Below, one piece after another: positions 52,436-61,607 of a DNA stretch of 64,000 nt (positions are counted from its first letter, which is position 1; each line of letters starts with the position of its first letter). The notes under the pieces are model-generated. The model ran no database searches. It was not told the DNA's origin and saw nothing but the letters and a program-made list of their open reading frames with translations. The position numbers were made by a program, and so were the translations under genes. This DNA is from Streptomyces griseorubiginosus (GTDB lineage Bacteria; Actinomycetota; Actinomycetes; Streptomycetales; Streptomycetaceae): assembly GCF_001514195.1 (NCBI RefSeq), contig NZ_KQ948738.1, forward strand, positions 87,207 to 151,206, given 5' to 3'.

Positions 52436-53911
52436 TCAGTCCACCGGCCAGGTGTGCGCGGGCGCGTTGAGGTGCATGTAGTCCATGTAGGTCATCGTCA
52501 TCCGGCGGAGCGCCTCCTGCCGGTCGCAGCCCGCCTTCTCCAGTCGGTGGACCGTCTCCGCCTGCCACAGGGCGCCGTTGCGGCCCGTGACACACCGCTG
52601 CTCGATGACGCCGAGCAGGGGCTCGCGCCACTCGGCGTCCATGCCGGCCAGTTCCAGACCCTGGTGGGCGAGGGGCAGCAGGCGCCGCAACACCAGTTCC
52701 GTGACCGGCACTTCGCCCACCCCGGGCCAGTACAGGCGGGCGTCGATGCCGTCACGGGCCGCGGTGTGCAGGTTCTCCTCGGCGACCGAGAAGGACATCC
52801 GCGTCCACACCGGCCGGTCCTCGTCGACGAGGGCGCGGGTCAGGCCGTAGTAGAAGGCGCCGTTGGCGATGGTGTCGGCGACCGTGGGTCCGGCGGGCAG
52901 GACCCGGTTCTCGATGCGCAGATGGGGGCCGCTGTCGGTGACGGCGTAGATCGGGCGGTTCCAGCGGTAGATCGTGCCGTTGTGCAGGGTGAGTTCGCCG
53001 AGCTCCGGGACGCCGCCGTCGTCGAGGGCCTGCTGCGGGTCCTCCTCGTCGCAGATCGGCAGGAGGGCCGGGAAGTAGCGCACGTTCTCCTCGAACAGGT
53101 CGAAGACGCTGGTGATCCAGCGCTCCCCGAACCACACCCGGGGCCGTACGCCCTGCGCCTTGATCTCCTGGGGACGGGTGTCGGTGGCCTGCTCGAAGAG
53201 GGGGATACGGGTCTCGCGCCACAGCTCCTTGCCGAACAGGAAGGGTGAGTTGGCCGCGAGGGCGGTCTGGACCCCGGCGACCGCCTGGGCCGCGTTCCAG
53301 TAGTCCGCGAACTCCTTGGGGGCGACCTGGAGATGGAACTGGGTGCTGGTGCAGGCGGCCTCGGGGGTGATGGCGTCGGCGTACATGGCGAGGCGTTCCA
53401 CGCCGTCCACCCTGATCCGCAGGTCCTCGCCGCGGGCCGCGAAGATCTGCTCGTTGAGCAGCCGGTAGCGGGGGTCGCCGGACAGGGCGGTCTCGTCCAC
53501 GTCCGACTCGCCCAGCGTCGGCAGGATGCCCACCATGATCAGGTGTGCGCCGATCGCCGAGGCGCGTTCCTCGGCGTGGTTGAGCGCGTCCCTGATCTCC
53601 TGCTCCCAGGAGCCGGGGCCGCCGGACAGGAGCCGGCGGGGCGGGATGTTGATCTCCAGGTTGAAGCGGCCCAGCTCGGTCGACCAGGCGGGGTCGGCGA
53701 TCGCCCGGAGCACCTCGGTGTTGCGCATCGCGGGACGGCCGTCGTCGCCCACCAGGTTGAGCTCGATCTCCAGCCCGACCTGCGGCCGCTCGCTCTCGAA
53801 ACCGGACTCGCGCAGCATCTGGGCGAGGACGTCCAGGCAGGTGTGCATCTTGTCCCGGTACCGTCGGCGGTCCTCCCGCGTGAACACCAGAGCCGGCACA
53901 TCACGTCCCAT
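52436..53911 (-). CDS. Glutamate-cysteine-ligase family 2 (GCS2) carboxylate-amine ligase
   Basis: A 491-aa ATP-dependent ligase of the GCS2/YbdK group, which joins a glutamate gamma-carboxylate to an amine. The core starts VGLEIELNLVGDDGRPAMRN, then GRFNLEINIPP and ACTSTQFHLQVAPKEFADYWNA, and IENRVLPAGPTVADTIANGAFYYGL. Actinobacteria make mycothiol rather than glutathione, so true gamma-glutamylcysteine synthesis is less certain than ligase activity on another amine. ATG 53911 follows GGGAGGG. Single gene, stop-to-stop with the oxidoreductase. Confidence 0.85.
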   Translation of the reverse strand: MGRDVPALVFTREDRRRYRDKMHTCLDVLAQMLRESGFESERPQVGLEIELNLVGDDGRPAMRNTEVLRAIADPAWSTELGRFNLEINIPPRRLLSGGPGSWEQEIRDALNHAEERASAIGAHLIMVGILPTLGESDVDETALSGDPRYRLLNEQIFAARGEDLRIRVDGVERLAMYADAITPEAACTSTQFHLQVAPKEFADYWNAAQAVAGVQTALAANSPFLFGKELWRETRIPLFEQATDTRPQEIKAQGVRPRVWFGERWITSVFDLFEENVRYFPALLPICDEEDPQQALDDGGVPELGELTLHNGTIYRWNRPIYAVTDSGPHLRIENRVLPAGPTVADTIANGAFYYGLTRALVDEDRPVWTRMSFSVAEENLHTAARDGIDARLYWPGVGEVPVTELVLRRLLPLAHQGLELAGMDAEWREPLLGVIEQRCVTGRNGALWQAETVHRLEKAGCDRQEALRRMTMTYMDYMHLNAPAHTWPVD

Positions 53912-54135
53912 AGGGCCCTCCCGAGTCCCCCCGGCGGTTGCCTCTGCGGTCCCAGAGTCCCACCTCGGACGCTCCTCGCCCAGTCAGCGCGGGCCACCGG
54001 GGCGGTGTGCGACGACTCGGTCACGGTACGTGCACCCCGCACCAGCGGCCGCTCCTGCTCACTTCGCACGGTGCGGTGCCTCACCGACCCGGGGTGCGCG
54101 CGGAGCAGGAGTCGGACACCTCGGACCCGGGACCG

Positions 54136-57100
54136 TCAGAACGCGGCCCCCGGATCGCAGCAGCCCTCCCGTCGCATGTGGCGGGACACCTCGAGCCAGT
54201 CCGTGGCGGCAGCGGCACCGTCGCGCCGGGCGGAGCCGAAGGCGTCCACGAGGTCCGTCTGCTCGAAGAGCACGCCGCCGCGCAGGACCGCCGCCGTGCG
54301 GATCAGGGCGTCGAAGTCGTCGAAGGGGTCACCGTCCACGATGGTCACGTCGGCGAGCTTGCCCTCCTCCAGCGTGCCGAGATCGGCGTCCGCCCCGAAG
54401 ACACGGGCGGGCAGCAGGGTGGCGGTGCGCAGCGTCTCGGCCGGGGAGAGCCCGCCGCGGTGCAGCGCCCGCAGCGCGAGGTGCAGATGCAGCCCGACCG
54501 GCACGAGCGGCTGGTCGGTGCCGAGCGCCACGAGACCGCCGTCCGCGAGGATGCGCCGATAGACGGACAGCTCGCGGTCGAGGGTGGCCAGTTGGGCGGC
54601 GGTGGGAGGCTGCGCCGCCTGCTGCCGGACCAACGCGGTGTCCCACGGCGGCATCAGCGTGGTGACCCGGCGGTCCTCGGCCGGCGCGGGGTCGGCGCCC
54701 AGCAGCGGGAACGCCGTGAACGGGGTGGCGATCAGGTGGAAGCCGGCCCGGGTGTAGATCTCCTGGACATCCTGGTGGGACCGGCCGGTGGCGCTGGTCG
54801 CGTGCCCGAACTCCAGTCGCTGCGTCGCCTGCAGATGGGTCGTCAGATCCTGGCCCAACTGCACACCAGGCGTGCAGAGATGGCTGCCGCTGCGGACACC
54901 GAGCCGCTCATGGGCGAACTCCGCGGCCTCCTTCATCACCCAACCCGGGGCGCGGACATACGTCTTCACGAAGTCCCAGTCCAGCGCGGCCGCCCGCCGC
55001 AGTGATCGGCGCAGCCCCTCGGGGGTCCGGTGGGCACGGCCCATGCTGTACGCGACGCGGGCCCCGTCCAGCAGTTCACCGGTGGTCAGCAGCCGCGGCC
55101 CGGCGAGCACGCCCGCGGCGACCGCCTCCCGGATCCGGGCCTGCTCGTAGGCGAAGCCGCCCAGCGAGACGGCGGTCGTGACACCGTACGCGAGTTGGAG
55201 CGCGGTCTGGCGGCCGCCGTAGGTGCTCTGCCAGGGGTGGGTGTGCGCGTCCCACAGCCCCGGGAGCACGGTCCGCCCGCTCGCGTCGACCCGTCTGACG
55301 GCGGGGCGTCCGCCGCGGTGCGGTGCGACCTCGGCGACACGGCCGTCCCGGATCAGCACGTCGACGTCCTCGCGGACCTCCGGCCCGGTGCCGTCCCAGA
55401 ACCGGCCGGCGTGCACGAGGGTGTCGACGGGGCGCGGACGGCGGTAGTCCAACGGCACCTTGACGGTGCGGGCCTTGCCGCCGCGGACGTCGATCAGGCG
55501 CAGGGTGCCCGCGGAGAGGTAGAGCAGGCTGCGGGCGTCGGCGGACCAACTGGGGTGATCGGCGGGCTCGTCGGTCAGCCGGTACGGCTTCCCGTCGGGG
55601 GTGCCGTCCGCGCGGACCGGCAGCAGCCACAGGGCGGACTCGGCGACCACGGCGAGGTGGCGGCCGTCCGGTGACCAGACCGGACCGGAGTCGTAGCGGT
55701 CCGAGAGGGAGGTGTGCGGGGCGAGGGCGTGCAGGACGGCGGTGCCGGTGGTGGTGTCGACGATCCGGATGAGGTTGTAGCCCTCGCGGAAGCGCTGGTT
55801 GAGCCGGTTGCGGTCGCACAGGGCGACGTACCGGCCGTCGGGTGACCAGCTGGGGCGGCCGGGCAGCCCGCCGGCGCCGAGGGGTGCGACGAGGGTCCTC
55901 TCGCTGCCGTCGGGCAGGTCGCGCACGAGGAGGTTGCCGGACATGTCGAGACAGGCGAGCCGCCTTCCGTCGGGCGAGAGGGCGGGGAAGACCCGGCCGC
56001 CGGCGGCGAGCACGGTCTCCTCGCCGGAGTCGAGGTCACGGCGCCGGACCGCGAACAGTCCGTCGCGGTCGTCGGCGTACACCAGGCCCGTGCCGTCGGG
56101 GGTCCAGGTCGGTCCGAGCACATAGCGGGTGGGCGGGACCTGGAGGATCCTGCGCGGTGGCCGCCCGCCCGACGTCCCCGCGGTCCACAGGGCGTTGAGG
56201 GCCGCGAAGGCCACGCTGCGGCCGTCGGGCGAGAGTGCGGGCAGGTGGAGCGAGCGCACCGGACGGGTGGCGGCGCCCTCGAAGTCGTACGGCTTGACCC
56301 GGTAGCGGGGTCGTCGCACGGGCATCGCCGCCGTGAACGGGATCCGCTCCCCCGCCGCGGGCGCCTCGGGGTCGAGGAGGCGGAACTGCCCGTCGACCGC
56401 GAGCAGGAGTCGTTCGCCGTCGGACCAGCGGGGCGGGGCGGGCAGGACGTCTCCGTCCACGGTGACGGGTGTGCCGTCCACGACGAGGGTGCAGGAGGCG
56501 GTGGGCGCGGGCGTGGTGCGCAGGTACGCCAGCCGGCCGCCCGGTGCGACGGCCGGGGTCATGAGCTGGGCGCCGGAGTCGTCGGTGTGCTCCACGGCGA
56601 CCGGTCCGGAGCCGTCGGCGGCGACCGAGGCGATGGTGTCGGCACGCAGACCGCCCGCCGCGGTGACGGCCGCGCGCACGAACAGCACGCGCTCGCCGTC
56701 GGCGGACCAGGTGGGGTCGAAGTCCTCCCAGCCGCCCGCCGGACCCGGATCCTGCCGGCCGGTGAGCCGGGTCAGTGCGCCGGTGCGCACGTCGACGACC
56801 CAGACCCGGTAGGGGCTGCCGGTCACGGTGTCGCCGCCGCGCTCGGAGGCGAACGCGATCCGGGTGCCGTCCGGGGACCAGGCGGGCCCTCGGTCGTCCC
56901 AGGGGCCGTGGGTGAGCTGCCGCAGGTCGCTGCCGTCGGGCCGCAGCGTCCAGAGGTGGAAGCCGCCGCCGCGGTAGGCGCAGACGACGAGGCGGCTGCC
57001 GTCCGGCGAGAACTGCGGACGGGTGGGTTCCAGTCCGGGCGCGGTGAGCGCGACGGCGGTGCCACCGGTCCGCGGCAGCGACCAGAGGATGTTCTGGACC

Positions 57101-57318
57101 TCGGCGACGAGCCGGTCACCGGCCGGGGAGAGGGTCGCGGAACCGCCGGTGGTGGCGGTCAGGGTGAGGCTGACCGGCCGGGCGGGGGCGGCGGCCGAGG
57201 CGGGTGTGCCGGCGGCCGACACGGCGGTGGCGGTGGCCGTGACGCCGGCCGCCTGGAGGAAGGTGCGGCGGGAGAGCGGGCCGGGGCGGGAAGGGCCGGG
57301 AGTGCCGTGGACGTCCAA
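54136..57318 (-). CDS. Tat-exported amidohydrolase with N-terminal beta-propeller (TolB-like)
   Basis: A 1060-aa secreted enzyme. A Tat-type signal LSRRTFLQAAG opens the protein. A long WD40/TolB-like propeller follows, built from blades with FSPDGSRLVV, WSPDGTRIAFASERGGD, LSPDGRSVAFAAL, LSPDGRRLACLD and WSPDGRHLAVV. The C-terminal amidohydrolase (about residues 620-1020) shows TVLPGLWDAHTHPW (HxH metal site), SGSHLCTPG and ALGTDQPLVP. TTG 57318 is favoured because GGAGA precedes it by five bases; the frame is open to 57453. The fusion resembles secreted imidazolonepropionase-like proteins; substrate unknown. Confidence 0.85.
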   Translation of the reverse strand: MDVHGTPGPSRPGPLSRRTFLQAAGVTATATAVSAAGTPASAAAPARPVSLTLTATTGGSATLSPAGDRLVAEVQNILWSLPRTGGTAVALTAPGLEPTRPQFSPDGSRLVVCAYRGGGFHLWTLRPDGSDLRQLTHGPWDDRGPAWSPDGTRIAFASERGGDTVTGSPYRVWVVDVRTGALTRLTGRQDPGPAGGWEDFDPTWSADGERVLFVRAAVTAAGGLRADTIASVAADGSGPVAVEHTDDSGAQLMTPAVAPGGRLAYLRTTPAPTASCTLVVDGTPVTVDGDVLPAPPRWSDGERLLLAVDGQFRLLDPEAPAAGERIPFTAAMPVRRPRYRVKPYDFEGAATRPVRSLHLPALSPDGRSVAFAALNALWTAGTSGGRPPRRILQVPPTRYVLGPTWTPDGTGLVYADDRDGLFAVRRRDLDSGEETVLAAGGRVFPALSPDGRRLACLDMSGNLLVRDLPDGSERTLVAPLGAGGLPGRPSWSPDGRYVALCDRNRLNQRFREGYNLIRIVDTTTGTAVLHALAPHTSLSDRYDSGPVWSPDGRHLAVVAESALWLLPVRADGTPDGKPYRLTDEPADHPSWSADARSLLYLSAGTLRLIDVRGGKARTVKVPLDYRRPRPVDTLVHAGRFWDGTGPEVREDVDVLIRDGRVAEVAPHRGGRPAVRRVDASGRTVLPGLWDAHTHPWQSTYGGRQTALQLAYGVTTAVSLGGFAYEQARIREAVAAGVLAGPRLLTTGELLDGARVAYSMGRAHRTPEGLRRSLRRAAALDWDFVKTYVRAPGWVMKEAAEFAHERLGVRSGSHLCTPGVQLGQDLTTHLQATQRLEFGHATSATGRSHQDVQEIYTRAGFHLIATPFTAFPLLGADPAPAEDRRVTTLMPPWDTALVRQQAAQPPTAAQLATLDRELSVYRRILADGGLVALGTDQPLVPVGLHLHLALRALHRGGLSPAETLRTATLLPARVFGADADLGTLEEGKLADVTIVDGDPFDDFDALIRTAAVLRGGVLFEQTDLVDAFGSARRDGAAAATDWLEVSRHMRREGCCDPGAAF

Positions 57319-57655
57319 GGGAGTCTCCAGTGCGCGGGTGAGGTGCCGGATCTCAGGGACCTTCCCCGTGAGGACGGGCCCTGCGCTCGGACACCGGGTC
57401 CGGGAGCGGTTTTGCGCCCCCGGACACCAACCCCTCAACTCACCGGTCGTCACGCACCGGGGCCTTGCCGCGCCGCGGAACTTCCCGACGGGAGCGGTGA
57501 CTTGGGCGCCGCTCCAACGGCCGTCGCGGTCGCCACGGTGCCCGCAGTGTGGTCTGCCCGGTCATGCGATCGCGGTCGCTGCCGAAGCGGACGGTCCCCT
57601 GCGCGTCTCCGGCAGACAAGGGCGGCGTGAGGTCGATGTGTCCTAGAGTCGCCGG
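57319..57655. other. Divergent spacer between the amidohydrolase and YdcF-like genes
   Basis: A small hairpin GGAGCGG (57491-57497) / CCGCTCC (57509-57515) and a TAGAGT -10 element at 57644-57649, six bases before the next ATG, are all I can point to. The upstream end could hold an alternative start for the amidohydrolase. No gene is supported. Confidence 0.4.
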
Positions 57656-58267
57656 ATGCGACGAGCAACAGGACTGGCGACGGCCGCGGTTGCCGCCCTC
57701 GCGTGGGGTGAGTGGCTGAACTGGCGCTGGTCCCGGGTTCTCGTGGGAGACCGAGCGGGCACTTCGACGGCCGTGGTGGTGTTGGGGTACCGCAATCCCC
57801 GGCCGACGGCGAACTTGATCAACCGGTGGCGAGTCCGTGCCGGTCTGCGTTCCGTCACCGATACCGATGCCGATGTCGATGCCGGAGAAACCCGCGTGAT
57901 CTTCAGCGGTGGCGAGAACGGCGCCGGGGGCACCGAGGCCCAACTGATGGCCGATTACGCGCGATCGGTGCTCGCGTTCGACGGCACGGTGGTCCTCGAG
58001 GACCGGTCCACGACGACGTGGGAGAACATCACGAACGTCATCCCGCTGATCGAGGACGTGGACCGCATCAAGATCGTGTCGCAGCCGGCTCACGCGCTCA
58101 AGGCCCGCGCGTACCTGCGCCGACAGCGCCCCGATCTGGCGGCGAAGCTGGTGCGCGCGGAGGACTACCGCGTGGGCGAGTGGTTGCTCGTCAAACCGCT
58201 GCTGGCTCTGTACGGGCTGTGGACCCTACGGGTACTGGAGTCCGACGAGCGGACTGTCTCGTCGTAG
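57656..58267 (+). CDS. YdcF/SanA-like (DUF218) protein
   Basis: A 203-aa protein with one N-terminal hydrophobic helix (TGLATAAVAALAWGEWL) and a DUF218 domain: AVVVLGYRNPRP, RVIFSGGENGAGGTEAQLMADYA, VVLEDRSTTTWENITNVIPLI and IKIVSQPAHALKARAYLRR. These motifs (G/S-rich binding loop, EDRSTTTWEN, conserved His) are the YdcF/SanA pattern found in envelope-associated proteins. ATG 57656 lies six bases after TAGAGT, so the mRNA is probably leaderless. Role in the envelope is inferred. Confidence 0.85.
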   Translation: MRRATGLATAAVAALAWGEWLNWRWSRVLVGDRAGTSTAVVVLGYRNPRPTANLINRWRVRAGLRSVTDTDADVDAGETRVIFSGGENGAGGTEAQLMADYARSVLAFDGTVVLEDRSTTTWENITNVIPLIEDVDRIKIVSQPAHALKARAYLRRQRPDLAAKLVRAEDYRVGEWLLVKPLLALYGLWTLRVLESDERTVSS

Positions 58268-58303
58268 GCGGGGGTGGTCGGCCCGGGCCGTGGGGTGTCC
58301 ACC

Positions 58304-58402
58304 TTGGCGGAGGGGGCGCGAGGGCCCGGTCCGCCTTGGCGCAGAGGCGCGCGAGGGCCCAGTCCGCCTGGGCGGAGAGGCGCGCGAGGGCCGCTCCGAA
58401 TC
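58304..58402. repeat. Three-copy 33-bp tandem repeat in intergenic DNA
   Basis: GCGCGAGGGCC recurs at 58316, 58349 and 58382 with a period of exactly 33 bases. The tract lies between the stop of the YdcF-like gene and the stop of an AraC gene. An Arg/Pro/Gly-rich frame runs through but shows no ribosome binding site or family, so it is treated as non-coding. Confidence 0.8.
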
Positions 58403-58544
58403 AACTCCGGTCGTCGCGTGGATTCCGGCAAGGACAGCAGCCGTCGCTCGAGGCCGCGTGCCCGCCACCCCGCACCGCGAGGTCCGGCCGGTCGGACGGT
58501 CCCCCGCGCCATCCGACCGGCCATCGGTCGTACGAGCCGGGACG

Positions 58545-59483
58545 CTACCGGGCCTCGGCCGACGCGGTCTTGGAAGAATTTGCACTCCTGGTCAGCGCCA
58601 CCGCCCCTTCGACCCGCCGCGCCGCCACCATCCGCCCGGGTGTGGTTCCGGCGATGGCCCGGAACTCGCGGTTGAGATGGGCCTGATCGTAGAAGCCACA
58701 GGCCGTGGAGATCTCGGTCAGGCTCGCCGTCCCGCGGCCGAGCAGGGTCACGGCACGGCGGAACCGCAGCACCCGGGCGGACGCCTTCGGGGTGAGCCCG
58801 ATCTGCTGGGTGAACCGCCGGATCAAGTACCCCTGGCTCCAGCCCACTTCGGCGGCGATCCGGGCGATCGGGATCGCTCCGGCGCTGCCGGAGAGCAACT
58901 GCCAGGCCTGGTCGACCTCCGCAGTGGGATCGGGGCCTAGACCCAGCCGGTCGAGGAGGGCCGCGTCCAGCAGGTCGAACCTGGCGGCCCAGTCCCGGGT
59001 GGCCGCCATCCGTTCCACCAACTCCCCTGCCCCGGGGCCCAGGACGTCCCGGATCTCGACGGCCAGGTTCGTCAACTCGCTCATCGGCATGCCGAACAGC
59101 CGGTACGCGCCGAGCGGGGTGAACTCGACCCGGATCGCCTCCTGACCGCCGGGGTGCGTACAGATCGCGGGCCGGTCCTCCAGCCCCACCACCAGCGACC
59201 CGATGGACCCGCTGCCCTCGTCCCGCATGCCGAGCCTGCGCAGCTGCGTGAACGGTTCGGCGAGACTGATCAGCAAGGTCGCGCACCCGGTCGGCACCAG
59301 CCTCGCCTCGTACGGAGTGGGCACGGCCTCCCAGTAGCCGACGTAACTGCGCAAGTGCGGCCGCAGTCCGGGATGCCAGGGCCGCGTGACCCGCCACAGG
59401 CCACCGAGCCGCGCGATCTCGACCGCTCCCGTCCCAGCCGTGGTGCCGCGTGCACCGAGAACCACCAAAGAGGCTCCCCTCAT
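58545..59483 (-). CDS. AraC-family transcriptional regulator
   Basis: A 312-aa regulator with a DUF6597-like or AraC-like N-terminal sensor (LRSYVGYWEAVPTPYEARLVPTGCATLLISL, GGQEAIRVEFTPLGAYRLFGMPMSELTN) and a C-terminal AraC HTH pair (IARIAAEVGWSQGYLIRRFTQQIGLTPKASARVLRFRRAV, LTEISTACGFYDQAHLNREFRAIAGTTPGRM). ATG 59483 is preferred over a GTG at 59507; neither has a strong binding site. It is divergent from the MFS permease at 59727. Ligand and regulon unknown. Confidence 0.85.
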   Translation of the reverse strand: MRGASLVVLGARGTTAGTGAVEIARLGGLWRVTRPWHPGLRPHLRSYVGYWEAVPTPYEARLVPTGCATLLISLAEPFTQLRRLGMRDEGSGSIGSLVVGLEDRPAICTHPGGQEAIRVEFTPLGAYRLFGMPMSELTNLAVEIRDVLGPGAGELVERMAATRDWAARFDLLDAALLDRLGLGPDPTAEVDQAWQLLSGSAGAIPIARIAAEVGWSQGYLIRRFTQQIGLTPKASARVLRFRRAVTLLGRGTASLTEISTACGFYDQAHLNREFRAIAGTTPGRMVAARRVEGAVALTRSANSSKTASAEAR

Positions 59484-59691
59484 CCCCGAGGGACCGCTCC
59501 GCACCACCGGCCCGCCGAACAGGCCGAGCCCTCACCGCCGTCCGGCGGGGCGGCGGATCGTCCGCCTGGCCCAGTATCCCCACCGGCACGGCCGACTCAA
59601 CGGCACGGAAGTGAAGTCGGCTTGCGGACCGGCGCGAATGCGATGACGTGGAAGCCGGGCGGACGGGCCAGGACCGCTCAACCGAACACCC

Positions 59692-59720
59692 TTGCCCACA
59701 ACCGAGCGCCCACCTACCCT
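59692..59720 (+). promoter_or_regulatory. Sigma-70-type promoter for a leaderless MFS mRNA
   Basis: TTGCCC (59692-59697), a 17-base spacer and TACCCT (59715-59720) form a good -35/-10 pair. GTG of the permease follows six bases later, where transcription would begin, and there is no Shine-Dalgarno sequence. Confidence 0.6.
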
Positions 59721-59726
59721 GATTTT

Positions 59727-60929
59727 GTGCCGCAAATAAACAAAGCCCGGTCGCACAGCGCCGTGCGGGGCAGTCGCAGCGACCTCAGCCGGCTCCGCAT
59801 CGCCCTCACCGTCTTCTTCGCTCTCGACGGCTTCATCTTCGCCGGATGGGTCGTCCGCATCCCCGCGATCAAGGAACGGACGGGTGCCTCCGCCAGCGCC
59901 CTCGGCCTCGCCCTCCTCGGCGTGTCGGCCGGCGCGGTGATCACCATGATGCTGACCGGCCGCCTGTGCGGGCGCTACGGCACCCACCGCGTCACCGTCG
60001 CCTGCGCCGTCCTGCTCTCCCTCAGCGTCGCGCTGCCGCCCCTGACCCACTCCGCGGTCGCGCTCGGCACCGTCCTGCTGCTGTTCGGCGCGGCCTACGG
60101 CAGCCTCAACGTGGCGTTCAACAGCGCCGCCGTCGATCTCGTGGCCACCCTGCGCCGGCCGATCATGCCCAGCTTCCACGCAGCCTTCAGCCTCGGGGGC
60201 ATGATCGGCGCCGGTCTCGGCGGACTCGTCGCCGGCAGCCTCTCCCCCGTCCGGCACCTGTTCGGGCTCACCCTGATCGGCCTGCTCGTCACCGCCGTCG
60301 CGGGCCGGACCCTGCTGCGCATCCAGCCCCCGAGCGCCCCGGAGGACACCACCCACCAGCCCTCCGCACCGCGCCGCCCGAACCCCCGGACCCGCGGTCT
60401 CGTCATCACCTTCGGCCTGATCGCCCTGTGCACGGCCTACGGCGAGGGCGCCCTGGCCGACTGGAGCGCGCTGCACCTGGAGCACGACCTCGACGCCGCA
60501 CCCGGGGTCGCGGCGGTCGGCTACTCCTGCTTCGCGCTCGCCATGACCATCGGCCGTCTGACCGGCACCAGGCTGCTCGAACGCCTCGGCCAGACCCGCA
60601 CGCTCGTGGGCGGCGGCGCCACCGCCGCACTCGGCATGCTGCTCGGCGCCCTCGCCCCCTCCGTCTGGGCCGCGCTCCTCGGCTTCATGATCACCGGGCT
60701 CGGTCTCGCCAACCTCTTCCCCGTCGCCGTCGAGCGTGCGGGCAGGCTGGCCGGACCGGACGGGGTCGCGATCGCCTCCACCCTCGGCTACGGCGGCATG
60801 CTCCTCGGGCCGCCCGCGATCGGTTTCATGGCCGACTGGTTCTCCCTACCCGCCGCCCTCACCAGCGTGGCGGTCCTCGCCGCGACAGCCGCGGCCATCG
60901 CCCTGCTGACCCGCCGGGCGGCGGGCTGA
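59727..60929 (+). CDS. MFS transporter
   Basis: A 400-aa twelve-helix permease. It has FFALDGFIFAGWVVRIPAIKERTG, GLALLGVSAGAVITMMLTGRLCGRYGTHRV (MFS loop 2-3), FGAAYGSLNVAFNSAAVDL, PIMPSFHAAFSLGGMIGAGLGGLVAG, and GEGALADWSALHLEHDLDA in the second half. This pattern is close to the group often annotated as MFS with an FGxxYGxxNVAxNS motif (YbjJ-like). GTG 59727 is directly behind a -10 element. It is divergent from an AraC regulator. Substrate unknown. Confidence 0.85.
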   Translation: MPQINKARSHSAVRGSRSDLSRLRIALTVFFALDGFIFAGWVVRIPAIKERTGASASALGLALLGVSAGAVITMMLTGRLCGRYGTHRVTVACAVLLSLSVALPPLTHSAVALGTVLLLFGAAYGSLNVAFNSAAVDLVATLRRPIMPSFHAAFSLGGMIGAGLGGLVAGSLSPVRHLFGLTLIGLLVTAVAGRTLLRIQPPSAPEDTTHQPSAPRRPNPRTRGLVITFGLIALCTAYGEGALADWSALHLEHDLDAAPGVAAVGYSCFALAMTIGRLTGTRLLERLGQTRTLVGGGATAALGMLLGALAPSVWAALLGFMITGLGLANLFPVAVERAGRLAGPDGVAIASTLGYGGMLLGPPAIGFMADWFSLPAALTSVAVLAATAAAIALLTRRAAG

Positions 60930-61382
60930 ACAAGGCATCCCGGCGGCGGTGGGCCTGCGCGACCCCCTTGACGTCACCGCCCGGACACCCCGGCACATCC
61001 GCCATCCGCCTGCTGCACGGGGCAGGACTCAGCGTCGGGGCATGCCTACGACTCACCGTCTCGTACGCCTGTTCCGCCGCCCCGCCACCACACTTCGCCG
61101 CCCCCGCCACCCCGCGACCACACCCCCCCCCAGGCCCCACCGCCCCGCGACCGCACCCCCCAGGCCCCACCGCCCCGCGAACACACTCCCCCGCCCTCCG
61201 CCGTCCCGCCCTCGGCCGTCCCGCCCTCCGCCTCCGCAGTCCCGCCCTCCCCGTCCCGCGTTCAGCGCCGTGACCAGCGGCTCCATGCCGCCCCATGGCA
61301 ACCGCACCCCCTCACTCCCGCCGACCGATCGACCGATCATGTCGACTTGCCGTCGAATTCGAACACGCGATCTAATCCGACT
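60930..61382. other. Low-complexity C-rich spacer
   Basis: CCCCGCGA recurs at 61110, 61143 and 61173 within three copies of a ~30-base unit, followed by shorter CCGTCCCGCCCTC units at about 61200-61260. A collagen-like minus-strand frame spans it but has no binding site. The right end holds a promoter for the LexA-like gene (61347-61376). Confidence 0.55.
61347..61376 (+). promoter_or_regulatory. Promoter and possible SOS-like box of the LexA-type gene
   Basis: TTGCCG (61347-61352), 18 bases and TCTAAT (61371-61376) precede ATG 61383 by six bases, giving a leaderless arrangement. TCGAACACGCGATCTA (61359-61374) matches 10 of the 12 fixed positions of the actinobacterial SOS box TCGAAC-N4-GTTCGA, with mismatches only in the second half. 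Confidence 0.45.
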
Positions 61383-61607
61383 ATGGCGAACCACAGGGTC
61401 GACTACCTCACCAGCACCCAGGAGCAGATCCTGCGCTGCATCCGCGAGTCGATCACCGAGCGCGGCGAAGCCCCCACCGTGCGGGAGATCGGCGCGTGGG
61501 TCGGCCTGCGCAGCCGTTCCTCCGTCCACTACCACCTGGGCCGGATCGAGGCGCTCGGGTACATCGCCCGCGAGCCGCACAGACCGCGCGGGATCAGACT
61601 CACATGA
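61383..61607 (+). CDS. LexA-type DNA-binding domain protein without peptidase
   Basis: A 74-aa protein consisting of the LexA winged-helix only: LTSTQEQILRCIRESITERGEAPTVREIGAWVGLRSRSSVHYHLGRIEALGYIARE, followed by PHRPRGIRLT. Full LexA has a further about 120 residues with the Ala-Gly cleavage site and Ser/Lys dyad; none are here and the stop is clean. It may bind SOS-like boxes without being cleavable. Start ATG 61383 lies directly behind a -10 element. Its TGA overlaps the next gene's ATG (ATGA). Confidence 0.8.
   Translation: MANHRVDYLTSTQEQILRCIRESITERGEAPTVREIGAWVGLRSRSSVHYHLGRIEALGYIAREPHRPRGIRLT

Noticed and set aside
60859..61296. Collagen-like minus-strand frame in the C-rich spacer
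   Set aside because: Built from repeated Gly/Arg/Ala triplets with no ribosome binding site.
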